Assembly: GCA_947589385.1 (NCBI GenBank) | Contig: CANPZW010000001.1 | Span: 62,001-126,000 of the forward strand | Source of the DNA: an uncultured Clostridia bacterium | GTDB taxonomy: Bacteria; Bacillota; Clostridia; Christensenellales; Borkfalkiaceae | Length of the DNA stretch: 64,000 nucleotides | Direction of reading: 5' to 3' | Part shown: one piece after another, positions 51,042 to 58,763 of the stretch | How positions within the stretch are numbered: position 1 is the first letter of the stretch | Layout of the letters: each line of letters starts with the position of its first letter | The notes under the pieces: model-generated | Seen by the model: only the letters and a program-made list of their open reading frames with translations | The model's database searches: none | Told to the model about the DNA's origin: nothing | Program-made: the position numbers and the translations under genes

Positions 51042-52355
51042 ATGGCAAATCCTTTGATAGCAATCGTCGGCAGACCCAACGTGGGCAAAAGCACATTTTT
51101 CAATAAGGTCGCCGGCAGAAAAATTTCGATAACCGAGGACAGACCCGGCGTTACGCGCGACAGACTTTACGCTGACTCGGAATGGCGGGGAAAAGCTTTC
51201 ACCATGGTCGATACCGGCGGCATAGAAATGCGGTCGGAAGATACTATGTGGCGGGAAATAAAAAAACAGGCGGAAGTCGCCATCGACACCGCGCAGGTAA
51301 TTTTGTTTTTCGTTGACGGTAGGGAAGGGCTTACCACATCCGATTACGACGTGGCGGAAATGCTTCGCCGCTCCAAAAAACCCGTAATTCTCGTCGTAAA
51401 CAAAATCGACGAATATTCCGAGGACAAGGTATTCGAATTTTATTCGCTCGGTCTGGGCGAACCGTACCCCGTATCGGCTGAACACGGCAAGGGCATAGGC
51501 GACGTTCTTGACGAAGCGGTAAGCTGGTTTGAAAAAGGGCAGAATGAGGACGGCGACAGCTTGAAAATCGCGGTCGTGGGCAAGCCCAACGCGGGCAAAA
51601 GCAGCCTTGTAAACAGACTTCTCGGGTTTGAGCGTTCTATTGTTACCGATATCGCGGGCACTACCCGCGACGCGATAGACACGCGCTTTTCCTATGAGGG
51701 AAAAAATTACACGATAATCGATACGGCGGGTATCCGCAAGAAAAGCAAGGTTGAGGACGACGTGGAATATTATTCGGTAATGCGCGCATTCGACGCCGTG
51801 CGCCGCGCCGACGTATGTATTCTCGTTGTGGATAGCACCGAGGGGCTTACCGAACAGGATACGAAAATCATAGGTTACGTGCATGAACAGGGCAAGCCGT
51901 CGCTTATCGTTATGAATAAGTGGGATTTGGTTGAAAAGGATACCAACACAATCAACGCCTTTGAAAAAAAGCTTAAAGAGGATTTGAAGTTTATGGATTA
52001 TTTCAAATCCGTCTATATTTCGGCAAAAACGGGTCAGCGCACGGAAAAACTTTTATCCCTTGTTGACGAGGTGTATGCCCATGCCTGTTACCGCGTGGCA
52101 ACGGGTACGCTTAACGACCTGATATCGGATACGATTCGCGCCAACGAACCGCCCTCATACAACGGCAGGCGGCTGAAAGTCTATTATTCCTCGCAGGTTT
52201 CCGTAAACCCGCCCACTTTCGTGCTTTTTGTAAATTCCGCAGACCTAATGCATTTTTCATACGAAAGATTTCTCGAAAACACTTTAAGGCGCAACTTTGA
52301 TTTTTCGGGAACTCCCATAAAAATTCTTACGAGGGAAAAATCGAAAGATGAGTGA
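51042..52355 (+). CDS. der: Ribosome biogenesis GTPase Der (EngA)
   Basis: 437 residues with two tandem GTPase domains. G1 motifs are GRPNVGKSTFFNK and GKPNAGKSSLVNR; G4 motifs are NKID and NKWD. A C-terminal KH-like domain (about 350-437) follows. It binds the 50S subunit during assembly. It overlaps plsY by 8 bases, the der-plsY order seen in Firmicutes. Confidence 0.96.
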   Translation: MANPLIAIVGRPNVGKSTFFNKVAGRKISITEDRPGVTRDRLYADSEWRGKAFTMVDTGGIEMRSEDTMWREIKKQAEVAIDTAQVILFFVDGREGLTTSDYDVAEMLRRSKKPVILVVNKIDEYSEDKVFEFYSLGLGEPYPVSAEHGKGIGDVLDEAVSWFEKGQNEDGDSLKIAVVGKPNAGKSSLVNRLLGFERSIVTDIAGTTRDAIDTRFSYEGKNYTIIDTAGIRKKSKVEDDVEYYSVMRAFDAVRRADVCILVVDSTEGLTEQDTKIIGYVHEQGKPSLIVMNKWDLVEKDTNTINAFEKKLKEDLKFMDYFKSVYISAKTGQRTEKLLSLVDEVYAHACYRVATGTLNDLISDTIRANEPPSYNGRRLKVYYSSQVSVNPPTFVLFVNSADLMHFSYERFLENTLRRNFDFSGTPIKILTREKSKDE

Positions 52356-53070
52356 ACTTTCATTCTCCGACAGCTGGTATTGGTTTTTGTTGGGTGCGGT
52401 AATTTGCTATTTTATAGGCTGTTTTAACTTTGCCGTGCTTATTTCGCATTTTAAAAACAAGGATATCCGCGTGCAGGGCAGCGGCAATCCGGGCGCAATG
52501 AACATGACCCGCACGTTCGGACTTAAAATAGGCGCGGTGAACTTTTTCTGCGACGTTTTTAAAGGAGGGATACCCGCGCTTGTGGGCTGGATAATTTTCA
52601 AAAATTATTATTTCGAAGGCACGAACTTCCTTGTTTCCGACTTTGTGCGTTATCTTTTCGGCCTGATGGTTATCGTGGGGCACGTTTTCCCCGTTACCAT
52701 GAAATTCAGGGGCGGCAAGGGCATTGCCTCCACAATGGGGCTTCTCGCGTTCTCACTCGCGTGTGATAAGTGGTGGTATTTTATAATCGCTTTTTTTATG
52801 CTTGTGGGGGTATTGACGTTTATAATCGTTACGGAAATGGGCAGCCTCGGCTCTCTTCTCGGAGTTTCGGCTCTTTCGGCTTTCCAAGCCGTAGTTTTCG
52901 TTCTGAGATACGAAGGAAATCTTTTTAACGTTTGGGTCATAGTTACCCTTATGGCGTTATTCGCGATAAATCTGATTACCTGGTTTGCCCACCGTAAAAA
53001 TATTTTAAGGCTGCTTGCGGGCGAAGAACATCATACTTCCGTCCGAAAACATAGACATTCGAAAGCGTGA
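52348..53070 (+). CDS. plsY: Acyl-phosphate:glycerol-3-phosphate acyltransferase PlsY
   Basis: 240 residues, integral membrane. Conserved loops are GSGNPGAMNMTRTFG and the second motif VFPVTMKFRGGKGIASTMG; a third cytoplasmic segment has EMGSLGSLLG. It transfers the acyl group from acyl phosphate to glycerol-3-phosphate, the first step of phospholipid synthesis. A strong terminator follows. Confidence 0.95.
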   Translation: MSELSFSDSWYWFLLGAVICYFIGCFNFAVLISHFKNKDIRVQGSGNPGAMNMTRTFGLKIGAVNFFCDVFKGGIPALVGWIIFKNYYFEGTNFLVSDFVRYLFGLMVIVGHVFPVTMKFRGGKGIASTMGLLAFSLACDKWWYFIIAFFMLVGVLTFIIVTEMGSLGSLLGVSALSAFQAVVFVLRYEGNLFNVWVIVTLMALFAINLITWFAHRKNILRLLAGEEHHTSVRKHRHSKA

Positions 53071-53080
53071 AAGTTATTTT

Positions 53081-53122
53081 TAAAGCGCGGCGGACATCAA
53101 TCGATGTCCGCCGCGCTTTAAA
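53081..53122. terminator. Bidirectional terminator after plsY
   Basis: TTTAAAGCGCGGCGGACATC and its complement form a 20-bp stem with a 3-4 base loop between convergent genes. Confidence 0.93.
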
Positions 53123-53137
53123 TTATACGCTTATATA

Positions 53138-53620
53138 TTATTTTTTAAGCTCGTCGTCCGGGGAATTTTCTTTGGATTTTATCGAATATTCGATTTTTGG
53201 ATTGCATTTAAGAATTTCGGTTATGAAATCTTCGTACCATTCGCTTTTTACCACAACCATTATGAAGGAAGAATCCTTGAAATGTACGGCAAGCTTGTTC
53301 GTTTCTCTGTCGAGAATAATGCTTTCTATGTTGTCCGTGTCGAACTTGCTTTTAATTATTCCGAAACTTGTTTTCAGCGTTTTGTCACCTACCGCATAGT
53401 AGGAAGAAACAAGCAGGCTTACCAAAATCACCGTTAAAAGCACGGAGACGAAGAACATAGCCGCATATCCTATAATGGGATAAACAATATTTGCGGAATT
53501 GTTGTAGCCGCCCGAAAGCACGTTATAAAGCGTAACGCCGAAAGCTGCGGCAGACAGGGCAAGTCCCAGCCAAATAAAGACTTTGGTCGTTGAGGTAAAT
53601 TTGAATTTGAAAATCTTCAT
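53138..53620 (-). CDS. Two-helix membrane protein with PH-like C-terminal domain, unknown function
   Basis: 160 residues. Two hydrophobic helices (VFIWLGLALSAAAFGVTLY; MFFVSVLLTVILVSLLVSS) are followed by a beta-rich domain (VGDKTLKTSFGIIKSKFD, then IESIILDRETNKLAVHF) resembling bacterial PH domains. The TATAAT box ends only 6 bases before the ATG, and there is no Shine-Dalgarno, so its mRNA may be leaderless. Confidence 0.72.
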   Translation of the reverse strand: MKIFKFKFTSTTKVFIWLGLALSAAAFGVTLYNVLSGGYNNSANIVYPIIGYAAMFFVSVLLTVILVSLLVSSYYAVGDKTLKTSFGIIKSKFDTDNIESIILDRETNKLAVHFKDSSFIMVVVKSEWYEDFITEILKCNPKIEYSIKSKENSPDDELKK

Positions 53621-53626
53621 AGGTAT

Positions 53627-53655
53627 ATTATAATGCGTTCATACGTAAATTGCAA
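53627..53655 (-). promoter_or_regulatory. Promoter for the PH-like membrane protein, leaderless type
   Basis: Minus-strand TTGCAA (53655-53650), 17-base spacer, TATAAT (53632-53627), then 6 bases to the start codon. Confidence 0.75.
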
Positions 53656-53667
53656 CCAAATCCCGCC

Positions 53668-53705
53668 TTAAAAGCGCGGCTGCTTTACGCAGCCGCGCTT
53701 TTAAA
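53668..53705. terminator. Terminator of the small secreted-protein gene
   Basis: TAAAAGCGCGGCTGC and GCAGCCGCGCTTTTA form a 15-bp stem around TTTAC. The minus-strand exit is T-rich and sits directly behind the gene to its right. Confidence 0.88.
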
Positions 53706-53996
53706 TTACATGCCGTGGAATTTGAATATTCTGTTGCGGAAGTCGGCGGGAGAGGGAATCTCGAATCTGAATCTGATTGTTCCTTCACTGTTTTCCGAAT
53801 TTTTTTCATCGGGACATTCGCCGCATCCATCGTTTTGGCGGGATTCGTCGGGGGAAACTTTATCGTCCGTGACGGGTTCGGAAATTTCGGTTGCGGTGCC
53901 TACTGCGGCAAGTTTATTGACGCCCGCAGCCCAACCGGAACCGAATATCACGCACAAACCCAAAACCGAAGCTATAAAATAAAAAAACTTTTTCAT
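53706..53996 (-). CDS. Small exported protein, unknown function
   Basis: 96 residues from the ATG at 53996; the frame is open further upstream in AT-rich sequence but lacks any start signal. Signal peptide or anchor (FFYFIASVLGLCVIFGSGWAAG), then an acidic linker with the pair DGCGECPDE and a C-terminal FRFEIPSPADFRNRIFKFHGM-like end. Not recognised. Confidence 0.6.
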   Translation of the reverse strand: MKKFFYFIASVLGLCVIFGSGWAAGVNKLAAVGTATEISEPVTDDKVSPDESRQNDGCGECPDEKNSENSEGTIRFRFEIPSPADFRNRIFKFHGM

Positions 53997-54036
53997 ACAA
54001 ACAGTATGTAAAATTAAAAAACTCTTATTCAAAAAC

Positions 54037-54065
54037 TTGCAAATTTTGCTAAATTTGTGTAAAAT
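54037..54065 (+). promoter_or_regulatory. Promoter for the TM1266/ABC transporter transcript
   Basis: TTGCAA at 54037, 17-base spacer, TAAAAT at 54060; start near 54072, giving a 104-base leader. Confidence 0.65.
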
Positions 54066-54071
54066 AAAAAT

Positions 54072-54175
54072 CACCTGAACGCAAGGAGTATTCCGAGGGT
54101 AAAGGATTTAACCGTACGCCGCTTTTCCGCGGCAGAATCGGCTGTCTTTTTCCCTTCGTCAAGGAGGGTTTTTTT
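54072..54175 (+). promoter_or_regulatory. Structured 5' leader with a combined terminator / ribosome-site hairpin
   Basis: Hairpin GCCGC-TTTTCC-GCGGC (54118-54133) is followed by CCCTTC-GTCAA-GGAGGG (54152-54168), seven T residues and then the ATG. The 3' arm of the second hairpin contains the AAGGAGG Shine-Dalgarno, so one structure could both terminate transcription and hide the ribosome site. No known riboswitch consensus recognised. Confidence 0.6.
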
Positions 54176-54424
54176 ATGACCGAAAACCGTATAGCCGTAA
54201 TAAGCATAATCGCGGCGGAGAGGTCGCAAAGCGCCAAAATCAACGCAGTCTTGTCCGAATTCGGCGATTACGTGCTGGGCAGAATGGGAATACCTTACAA
54301 GGATAAATCGGTATATATTATAAGCGTCGCAGTTGACGCCCCCGCGGAGGTCATAAACACCATAACGGGCAAGATAGGTCAGCTTGAAGGCGTTACGGCA
54401 AAAACCCTTATGTCTAAATTTTAA
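54176..54424 (+). CDS. TM1266-family putative iron-only hydrogenase system regulator
   Basis: 82 residues with an ACT/NikR-C-like ferredoxin fold: NRIAVISIIAAERSQSAKIN, LSEFGDYVLGRMGIPYKDK, VYIISVAVDAPAEVINTITG and LEGVTAKTLMSKF. The family is named from its association with [FeFe]-hydrogenase maturation genes; the ligand is unknown. Here it leads an ABC-transporter operon, with no hydrogenase gene in the window. Confidence 0.85.
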   Translation: MTENRIAVISIIAAERSQSAKINAVLSEFGDYVLGRMGIPYKDKSVYIISVAVDAPAEVINTITGKIGQLEGVTAKTLMSKF

Positions 54425-54473
54425 AAAAATTTTTGAGGCGGAAGGGTATCCCTGACGCCGAAAGGAGAAAATT

Positions 54474-55538
54474 ATGAAAAAAATCTTTGCAACACTTTTC
54501 TGCGCGGTTCTTGCCGCGCTGGCAATCTGCGGCTTTGCCGCTTGTACTCCCGAAGGGGAAAATCCGAACAACGGCGGCGTATTAAGTCCCGTTAATCTTG
54601 TGGCTCTTTCCGCCGCGACCGACGTCGTTGCGCGCGACGATATCGATTATTTCGTCGTGGCAGAACCTGCGGCAAGCGTGCGCGTAAAAGCAACCGCAGG
54701 CGCGGAAAACAAGCTTAATTTCGTAGGGGATTTGCAAAAGCTTTACGGCGGCGAAAACGGATATCCCCAGGCGGTAATCGTGGCGAAAAACAATCTTTTC
54801 GGAAGCAAGGCTTTGGAGAATTTCGTTGACGCGCTTACGCGTAATTCCCAATGGCTTGCGGCGGAGGATACGGAAATTTCCGATATCGTAAACGCGGTTA
54901 AAGACCATATTACCGAGGGCATGACTTCCTCGCTCAACGAAAAAAATCTCACGAAAGAAGTCATAGCGAATTGCGGGATAAGATTTTCGAAAGCGGACGC
55001 CGACAAGCAGGACGTAAAAAGTTTTTTAACGGCGTTGAAAGCCGTACAGCCCGCCGTAAACAACAGTCCTGCGGATAAATTCTTCTGGAACGGCACCCTT
55101 CCCGAAGAGGAAAGCGCGCTTGAAGAAATTTCCGTTTACGCTCCCGACGGCGCGCCCGCGCTTGCGCTTGCGGGGCTTATGGCGGGGCAGGTTGAAACGG
55201 AAAACGTAGCGAAGACGATAAATTACAATATCGTTGACGCCACGACAATTCAGACCTTTGTAACGGGCGCCGAACCCCGCGCGGATATATGTATTTTACC
55301 CGTCAATCTTGCCTCCAATCTTTTGGGTACGGGCGATAATTATACAATGCTCGGCACTGTTACGCACGGGAATCTGTTCATTCTTTCCGCAAAGACCAAC
55401 GAAGAAATTACTGCGGAAAATATTTCACAGCTCCGCGGCAAAACGGTGGGGGTAGTCAATCTTGCCGCCGTCCCGGGGCTTACATTTAAGCTTATATTAA
55501 ATAAATACGGTATAAGCTTCGACGCTCCCCAGGCTTAA
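54474..55538 (+). CDS. ABC transporter substrate-binding lipoprotein, apparently circularly permuted
   Basis: 354 residues; lipobox FAAC near residue 23. It belongs to the SsuA/THI5-like binding proteins, but the halves are in reverse order. The first half holds the usual C-terminal parts: DIDYFVVAEPAASV, NGYPQAVIVAKN, VKDHITEGMTSSL and CGIRFSKADA. A short acidic linker (LPEEESALEE) then leads to what is normally the N-terminus: ISVYAPDGAPALALAGLMAG, DICILPVNLASNLLG, GTVTHGNLFILS and LRGKTVGVVNLAAVPGLTF. The permease and ATPase follow directly. The ligand is unknown; the family takes up sulfonates, thiamine precursors and similar molecules. Confidence 0.85.
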   Translation: MKKIFATLFCAVLAALAICGFAACTPEGENPNNGGVLSPVNLVALSAATDVVARDDIDYFVVAEPAASVRVKATAGAENKLNFVGDLQKLYGGENGYPQAVIVAKNNLFGSKALENFVDALTRNSQWLAAEDTEISDIVNAVKDHITEGMTSSLNEKNLTKEVIANCGIRFSKADADKQDVKSFLTALKAVQPAVNNSPADKFFWNGTLPEEESALEEISVYAPDGAPALALAGLMAGQVETENVAKTINYNIVDATTIQTFVTGAEPRADICILPVNLASNLLGTGDNYTMLGTVTHGNLFILSAKTNEEITAENISQLRGKTVGVVNLAAVPGLTFKLILNKYGISFDAPQA

Positions 55539-56323
55539 TGAAGAGGTTTTTTACACAAAGAAAACTTAATATTTTAATTTCGGCGCTGGCGGTAGCGGTT
55601 ATGTGGGCGGTTTGGATAATCGCTTACTATGCGGTAGGCAACGATTATATAATCCCGTCTTTCCGCGATACCTTTTTAAGCGTTTTCGAAGAATGTCTTT
55701 TCAAGAGCGGGTTTTGGATAAGCTTTTTGAATACCCTTTTGCGTACCCTCTGTGCATTTGCCGTTTCTTTCGCTATCGCCTCGCTGCTCGCCGTACCCGG
55801 CGCGCTGTTTCCCGGATTTAATGCGTTCGTAAAGCCTTTTACGGTTTTTTTGCGCACTTTGCCTACGCTTGCGGTGATTCTGCTCTTATTGATATGGACG
55901 AATCCGCGCGTTGCGCCCGTAGTCGTTACGGTGCTTGTGCTGTTCCCCGTTATCCATGCGAGGATTTACGCCGCCGTGTCGGGTATAGACGACGGAGTGC
56001 GCCATACGTTAAAGGTTTATGGCGTCAAAAAAAGCGTTGCGGTTTTCAGAATATATCTGCCTATGATTTCGCCTTCCCTTCTCTCACAGACGGGTGCGGA
56101 TATTTCGTTGGGCTTGAAAGTAATGATTTCCGCGGAAGTGCTTGCAAGCACATATAAATCGCTGGGGGGGATGATGCAGGAGGCGCGCCTGTTTCTTGAA
56201 ATGCCGCGGCTTGCCGCGCTCACCCTGCTGGCTGTGCTTATAGGGCTTGTCATAGACGTGGCTTTTACGTCGCTTGCCCGCCTTACAGACAAGTGGGCGA
56301 GAAAGGATGGCGTCAATGATTGA
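55538..56323 (+). CDS. ABC transporter permease (SsuC/TauC-like)
   Basis: 261 residues, about six helices. The EAA coupling loop is GIDDGVRHTLKVYGVKKSVAVFRIYLPMISPSLLS-like (RIYLPMISPSL core). The start overlaps the binding-protein stop by one base (TAATG). It forms the inner-membrane channel of the importer. It overlaps the ATPase gene by 8 bases. Confidence 0.9.
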   Translation: MKRFFTQRKLNILISALAVAVMWAVWIIAYYAVGNDYIIPSFRDTFLSVFEECLFKSGFWISFLNTLLRTLCAFAVSFAIASLLAVPGALFPGFNAFVKPFTVFLRTLPTLAVILLLLIWTNPRVAPVVVTVLVLFPVIHARIYAAVSGIDDGVRHTLKVYGVKKSVAVFRIYLPMISPSLLSQTGADISLGLKVMISAEVLASTYKSLGGMMQEARLFLEMPRLAALTLLAVLIGLVIDVAFTSLARLTDKWARKDGVND

Positions 56324-56975
56324 AATTGAAAACTTTTCCAAAAGCTACGGCGCGAATACGGTTTATAAAAATTTCGGGCTCTCGCTCGAAGAAGGGAAGA
56401 TAACCTGCCTTCTCGGCGCAAGCGGAAGCGGAAAAACAACATTGCTCAACGCGATAGCAGGGCTTATAAAATATGAGGGGGAGCTTCCCAAGCTGAAATG
56501 TTCTTATATATTCCAAAACCCTCAGCTTATTCCCAACCTGACCGTCCGCGGCAATCTTTCGCTTATATGCTCCGACGGGGCAAAAATCGACGATATGCTT
56601 GAAAGAGTGGGACTTTCCGATAAGGCGGCAAGATATCCCGTAAATCTTTCGGGTGGGGAAGCGCGCCGCGTTGCGATAGCGCGCGCTTTCCTTTACGAAA
56701 GCGACATTCTTCTTATGGACGAACCATTTTCATCCCTCGATTTGAAGTTGAAATACAGAATGTTGGATTTGTTTTTCGAAATATGGCGCAAAGACCGCCG
56801 CACCGTTTTGATGGTCACTCACGACGTCGATGAAGCCGTGAAGGCGGCGCACAGAATACTTATCCTGTCGGACGGAAAGATAATCAACGACTTCACTCCG
56901 GAGGGAGAAGTTCCTCGCGATTTGTCTGATTGCGCGCCCGTCCGTGAAAAGACAGTGCAATTATTACTTAATTAA
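56316..56975 (+). CDS. ABC transporter ATP-binding protein (SsuB/TauB-like)
   Basis: 219 residues from the ATG at 56316, about 9 bases after AAGGA; 56307 would crowd the ribosome site. Walker A GASGSGKTTLLNA, Q-loop IFQNPQLIPNLTV, signature LSGGEARRVAIA, Walker B LLMDEPFSSLD, H-loop THDVDEAV. It energises the importer. It is the last gene of the operon, with no clear terminator before the mscL promoter. Confidence 0.93.
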   Translation: MIEIENFSKSYGANTVYKNFGLSLEEGKITCLLGASGSGKTTLLNAIAGLIKYEGELPKLKCSYIFQNPQLIPNLTVRGNLSLICSDGAKIDDMLERVGLSDKAARYPVNLSGGEARRVAIARAFLYESDILLMDEPFSSLDLKLKYRMLDLFFEIWRKDRRTVLMVTHDVDEAVKAAHRILILSDGKIINDFTPEGEVPRDLSDCAPVREKTVQLLLN

Positions 56976-56987
56976 CCCTTTATTCGC

Positions 56988-57016
56988 TTGACTTTGCAAA
57001 AGCGAGATTCTATAAT
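56988..57016 (+). promoter_or_regulatory. Promoter for mscL
   Basis: TTGACT at 56988, 17-base spacer, TATAAT at 57011; 27 bases to the start, with AGGGGTG before it. Confidence 0.85.
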
Positions 57017-57043
57017 ATCCTTATAAAAAACAGGGGTGAATAA

Positions 57044-57634
57044 ATGAAAAAATTCTTCGGTGAATTTAAAAAGTTCATTCAGCGCGGAAACGTTATCGAC
57101 CTTGCCGTCGGCGTAATTATCGGCGGCGCTTTCAGTGCAATCGTTACGGCGTTGACGAACAACATCTTAATGCCCATAATCAACTGGGTACTTCTTATGA
57201 TTACGGGCGGAAAAGGGCTGGACTCGATTTACACCTATCTCGATAAGAAGTTTGTGGTAAACGAGCTCGGCGTGGAAACGGATGTGATTGACCTTACCAA
57301 CTCGATTTATATCGATTGGGGCGCATTTATAACCGCGATAATCAACTTCATTCTCATTGCGTTGGTGGTATTTTTGATTGTTAAGGCAATCAACAATCTT
57401 AACGAAGGCGTCCAAAAGCAGAAAGCAAAGTACGCTCCTTTGACGAAAGAAGAAGTCCGCAATCTGAAATCGGAAGGCAAGTCACAAGCCGAAATAGTAG
57501 CTGTGGCGGCAGCACGCAAAGCCGAAGAGGAAGAAGCTGCCAAAAAGGCTGCCGAAGAAGCGGCTGCAAACGCTCCCGAAACAGAACAACAGCTTCTTTG
57601 CGAAATCCGCGACCTTTTGAAAGCGCAGAAGTAA
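57044..57634 (+). CDS. mscL: Large-conductance mechanosensitive channel MscL
   Basis: 196 residues, longer than the usual 130-150. The N-terminal amphipathic helix and TM1 (FKKFIQRGNVIDLAVGVIIGGAF) and TM2 (ITAIINFILIALVVFLIVKAIN) are canonical. The C-terminus is extended by about 60 alanine/glutamate-rich residues ending in LLCEIRDLLKAQK, which is the normal MscL cytoplasmic bundle helix, so the insertion lengthens the linker. It is a safety valve opened by hypo-osmotic membrane tension. Confidence 0.95.
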   Translation: MKKFFGEFKKFIQRGNVIDLAVGVIIGGAFSAIVTALTNNILMPIINWVLLMITGGKGLDSIYTYLDKKFVVNELGVETDVIDLTNSIYIDWGAFITAIINFILIALVVFLIVKAINNLNEGVQKQKAKYAPLTKEEVRNLKSEGKSQAEIVAVAAARKAEEEEAAKKAAEEAAANAPETEQQLLCEIRDLLKAQK

Positions 57635-57650
57635 TTTAAAACCAAATAAC

Positions 57651-57685
57651 GCCGCCCGCAGACGCTGCGGGCGGTTTAAACTTTC
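57651..57685 (+). terminator. Terminator of mscL
   Basis: CCGCCCGCAG and CTGCGGGCGG form a 10-bp stem around ACG, then TTTAAACTTT. Between here and 57838 there is a TATAAT at about 57791 but no gene. Confidence 0.82.
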
Positions 57686-57837
57686 TATTTCAATCTGGTT
57701 GTCAAGTATTTGAAGGGTGAAATTGTAAAATTTATGTAGATAAATTTTTATAAAACCGCTTTCAAACATTTTATTTCGGCTTGAAATTATGTTATAATTT
57801 ATCCGTGATATTTTCCGCGCTGCCGGACTTTTAAAAA

Positions 57838-58164
57838 CTATATAATAAAGAACGTAAAGCCGGAGCGGAAAGCGACGATGAAAAAATAGATATTCAAAAC
57901 CCCTAGAACGGGAAGCAGAATCATAAGCAGCAGGTTTTTAAGGCGGTAACGCATTATGAACATGCTTATATAAAGGGCGATAGCCCCGCCGAGAATGGCG
58001 GTTAAAATAATTTTTCCGTCCCCCGATTTCGGCGTATCGCCGTCGCCGTATTCGTCGCGCTGCGATTTAAGGAGTATCACAGCGTAAAAATTGACAGCGG
58101 CTATATAGACCCCGAACAGAACGTAAAGCAAAATCATAAAAAAAGTATGCCCTTTTTTCGGCAT
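57838..58164 (-). CDS. Small membrane protein, unknown function
   Basis: 108 residues with about three hydrophobic helices (MILLYVLFGVYIAAVNFYAV; ILTAILGGAIALYISMFIM; LLLMILLPVLGVLNIYFFI) and a short charged loop rich in Asp/Gly. No clear ribosome site, and the start is only 20 bases from the divergent purE start, so its promoter would have to lie inside purE. The composition looks like a real membrane protein, but the gene is not certain. Confidence 0.5.
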   Translation of the reverse strand: MPKKGHTFFMILLYVLFGVYIAAVNFYAVILLKSQRDEYGDGDTPKSGDGKIILTAILGGAIALYISMFIMRYRLKNLLLMILLPVLGVLNIYFFIVAFRSGFTFFII

Positions 58165-58184
58165 TTTAAATACGGAGAAGAATT

Positions 58185-58682
58185 ATGGCAAAAGCAGCAA
58201 TTGTAATGGGCAGCAAATCCGACTTTCCCGTCGTAAAACCCGCGGTTGAGGTTTTGAAAAAATTCGGCGTGGAAACGGAAGTCCGGGTAATTTCCGCGCA
58301 CCGCACTCCCGAAGAAGCGCACGAATTTTCCGCAACGGCAAGAGAACGCGGGCTCGAAGTCATTATCTGCGCCGCGGGCAAGGCCGCGCATCTCGGCGGC
58401 GTGATTGCCGCGGGCACTACTCTGCCCGTGATAGGTTTACCCGTAAAAACGGATATGATGGGCGGGCTGGACAGCCTTCTTTCCATAGTTCAGATGCCCT
58501 CTGGCATACCCGTCGCCACGGTGGGCGTGAATGGTGGGGAGAACGCGGGGCTTCTCGCCTTGCAGATTCTCGGCGTCAAATATCCCGAAATAGCGGAAAA
58601 GCTTTCCGTCTATAAGGCGGACATGAGGAAAAAGATAAATTCAGACGACGCCTTGCTGCAATCCGAGTTGGAGCAGCTTTAA
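58185..58682 (+). CDS. purE: N5-carboxyaminoimidazole ribonucleotide mutase PurE
   Basis: 165 residues with VMGSKSDFPVVKPAVEVL, VISAHRTPEEAHEF, ICAAGKAAHLGGVIAAGTTLPVIGLP and SIVQMPSGIPVATVGVNGG. The class I (mutase) signature is present. It converts N5-CAIR to CAIR in purine synthesis. GGAGAAG ribosome site. It opens the purine cluster but is followed by a hairpin terminator before purC, and no purK is seen. Confidence 0.95.
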   Translation: MAKAAIVMGSKSDFPVVKPAVEVLKKFGVETEVRVISAHRTPEEAHEFSATARERGLEVIICAAGKAAHLGGVIAAGTTLPVIGLPVKTDMMGGLDSLLSIVQMPSGIPVATVGVNGGENAGLLALQILGVKYPEIAEKLSVYKADMRKKINSDDALLQSELEQL

Positions 58683-58686
58683 AACC

Positions 58687-58722
58687 TTACCCGCAGTATG
58701 CCTGCGGGTTTTATAACTTTTT
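58687..58722 (+). terminator. Terminator or attenuator between purE and purC
   Basis: ACCCGCAG and CTGCGGGT form an 8-bp stem around TATGC, followed by TTTATAACTTTTT. Confidence 0.75.
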
Positions 58723-58763
58723 AAAATACCGTAAAACGGAAAAGATATTCAAGGAGAAATTTT

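Noticed and set aside
54072..54175. Leader considered as a TPP or other known riboswitch
   Set aside because: CTGAGA and GGATAATGCCA of the THI element are missing, as are cobalamin, Mn, SAM, purine and ZTP core motifs that I could recall.
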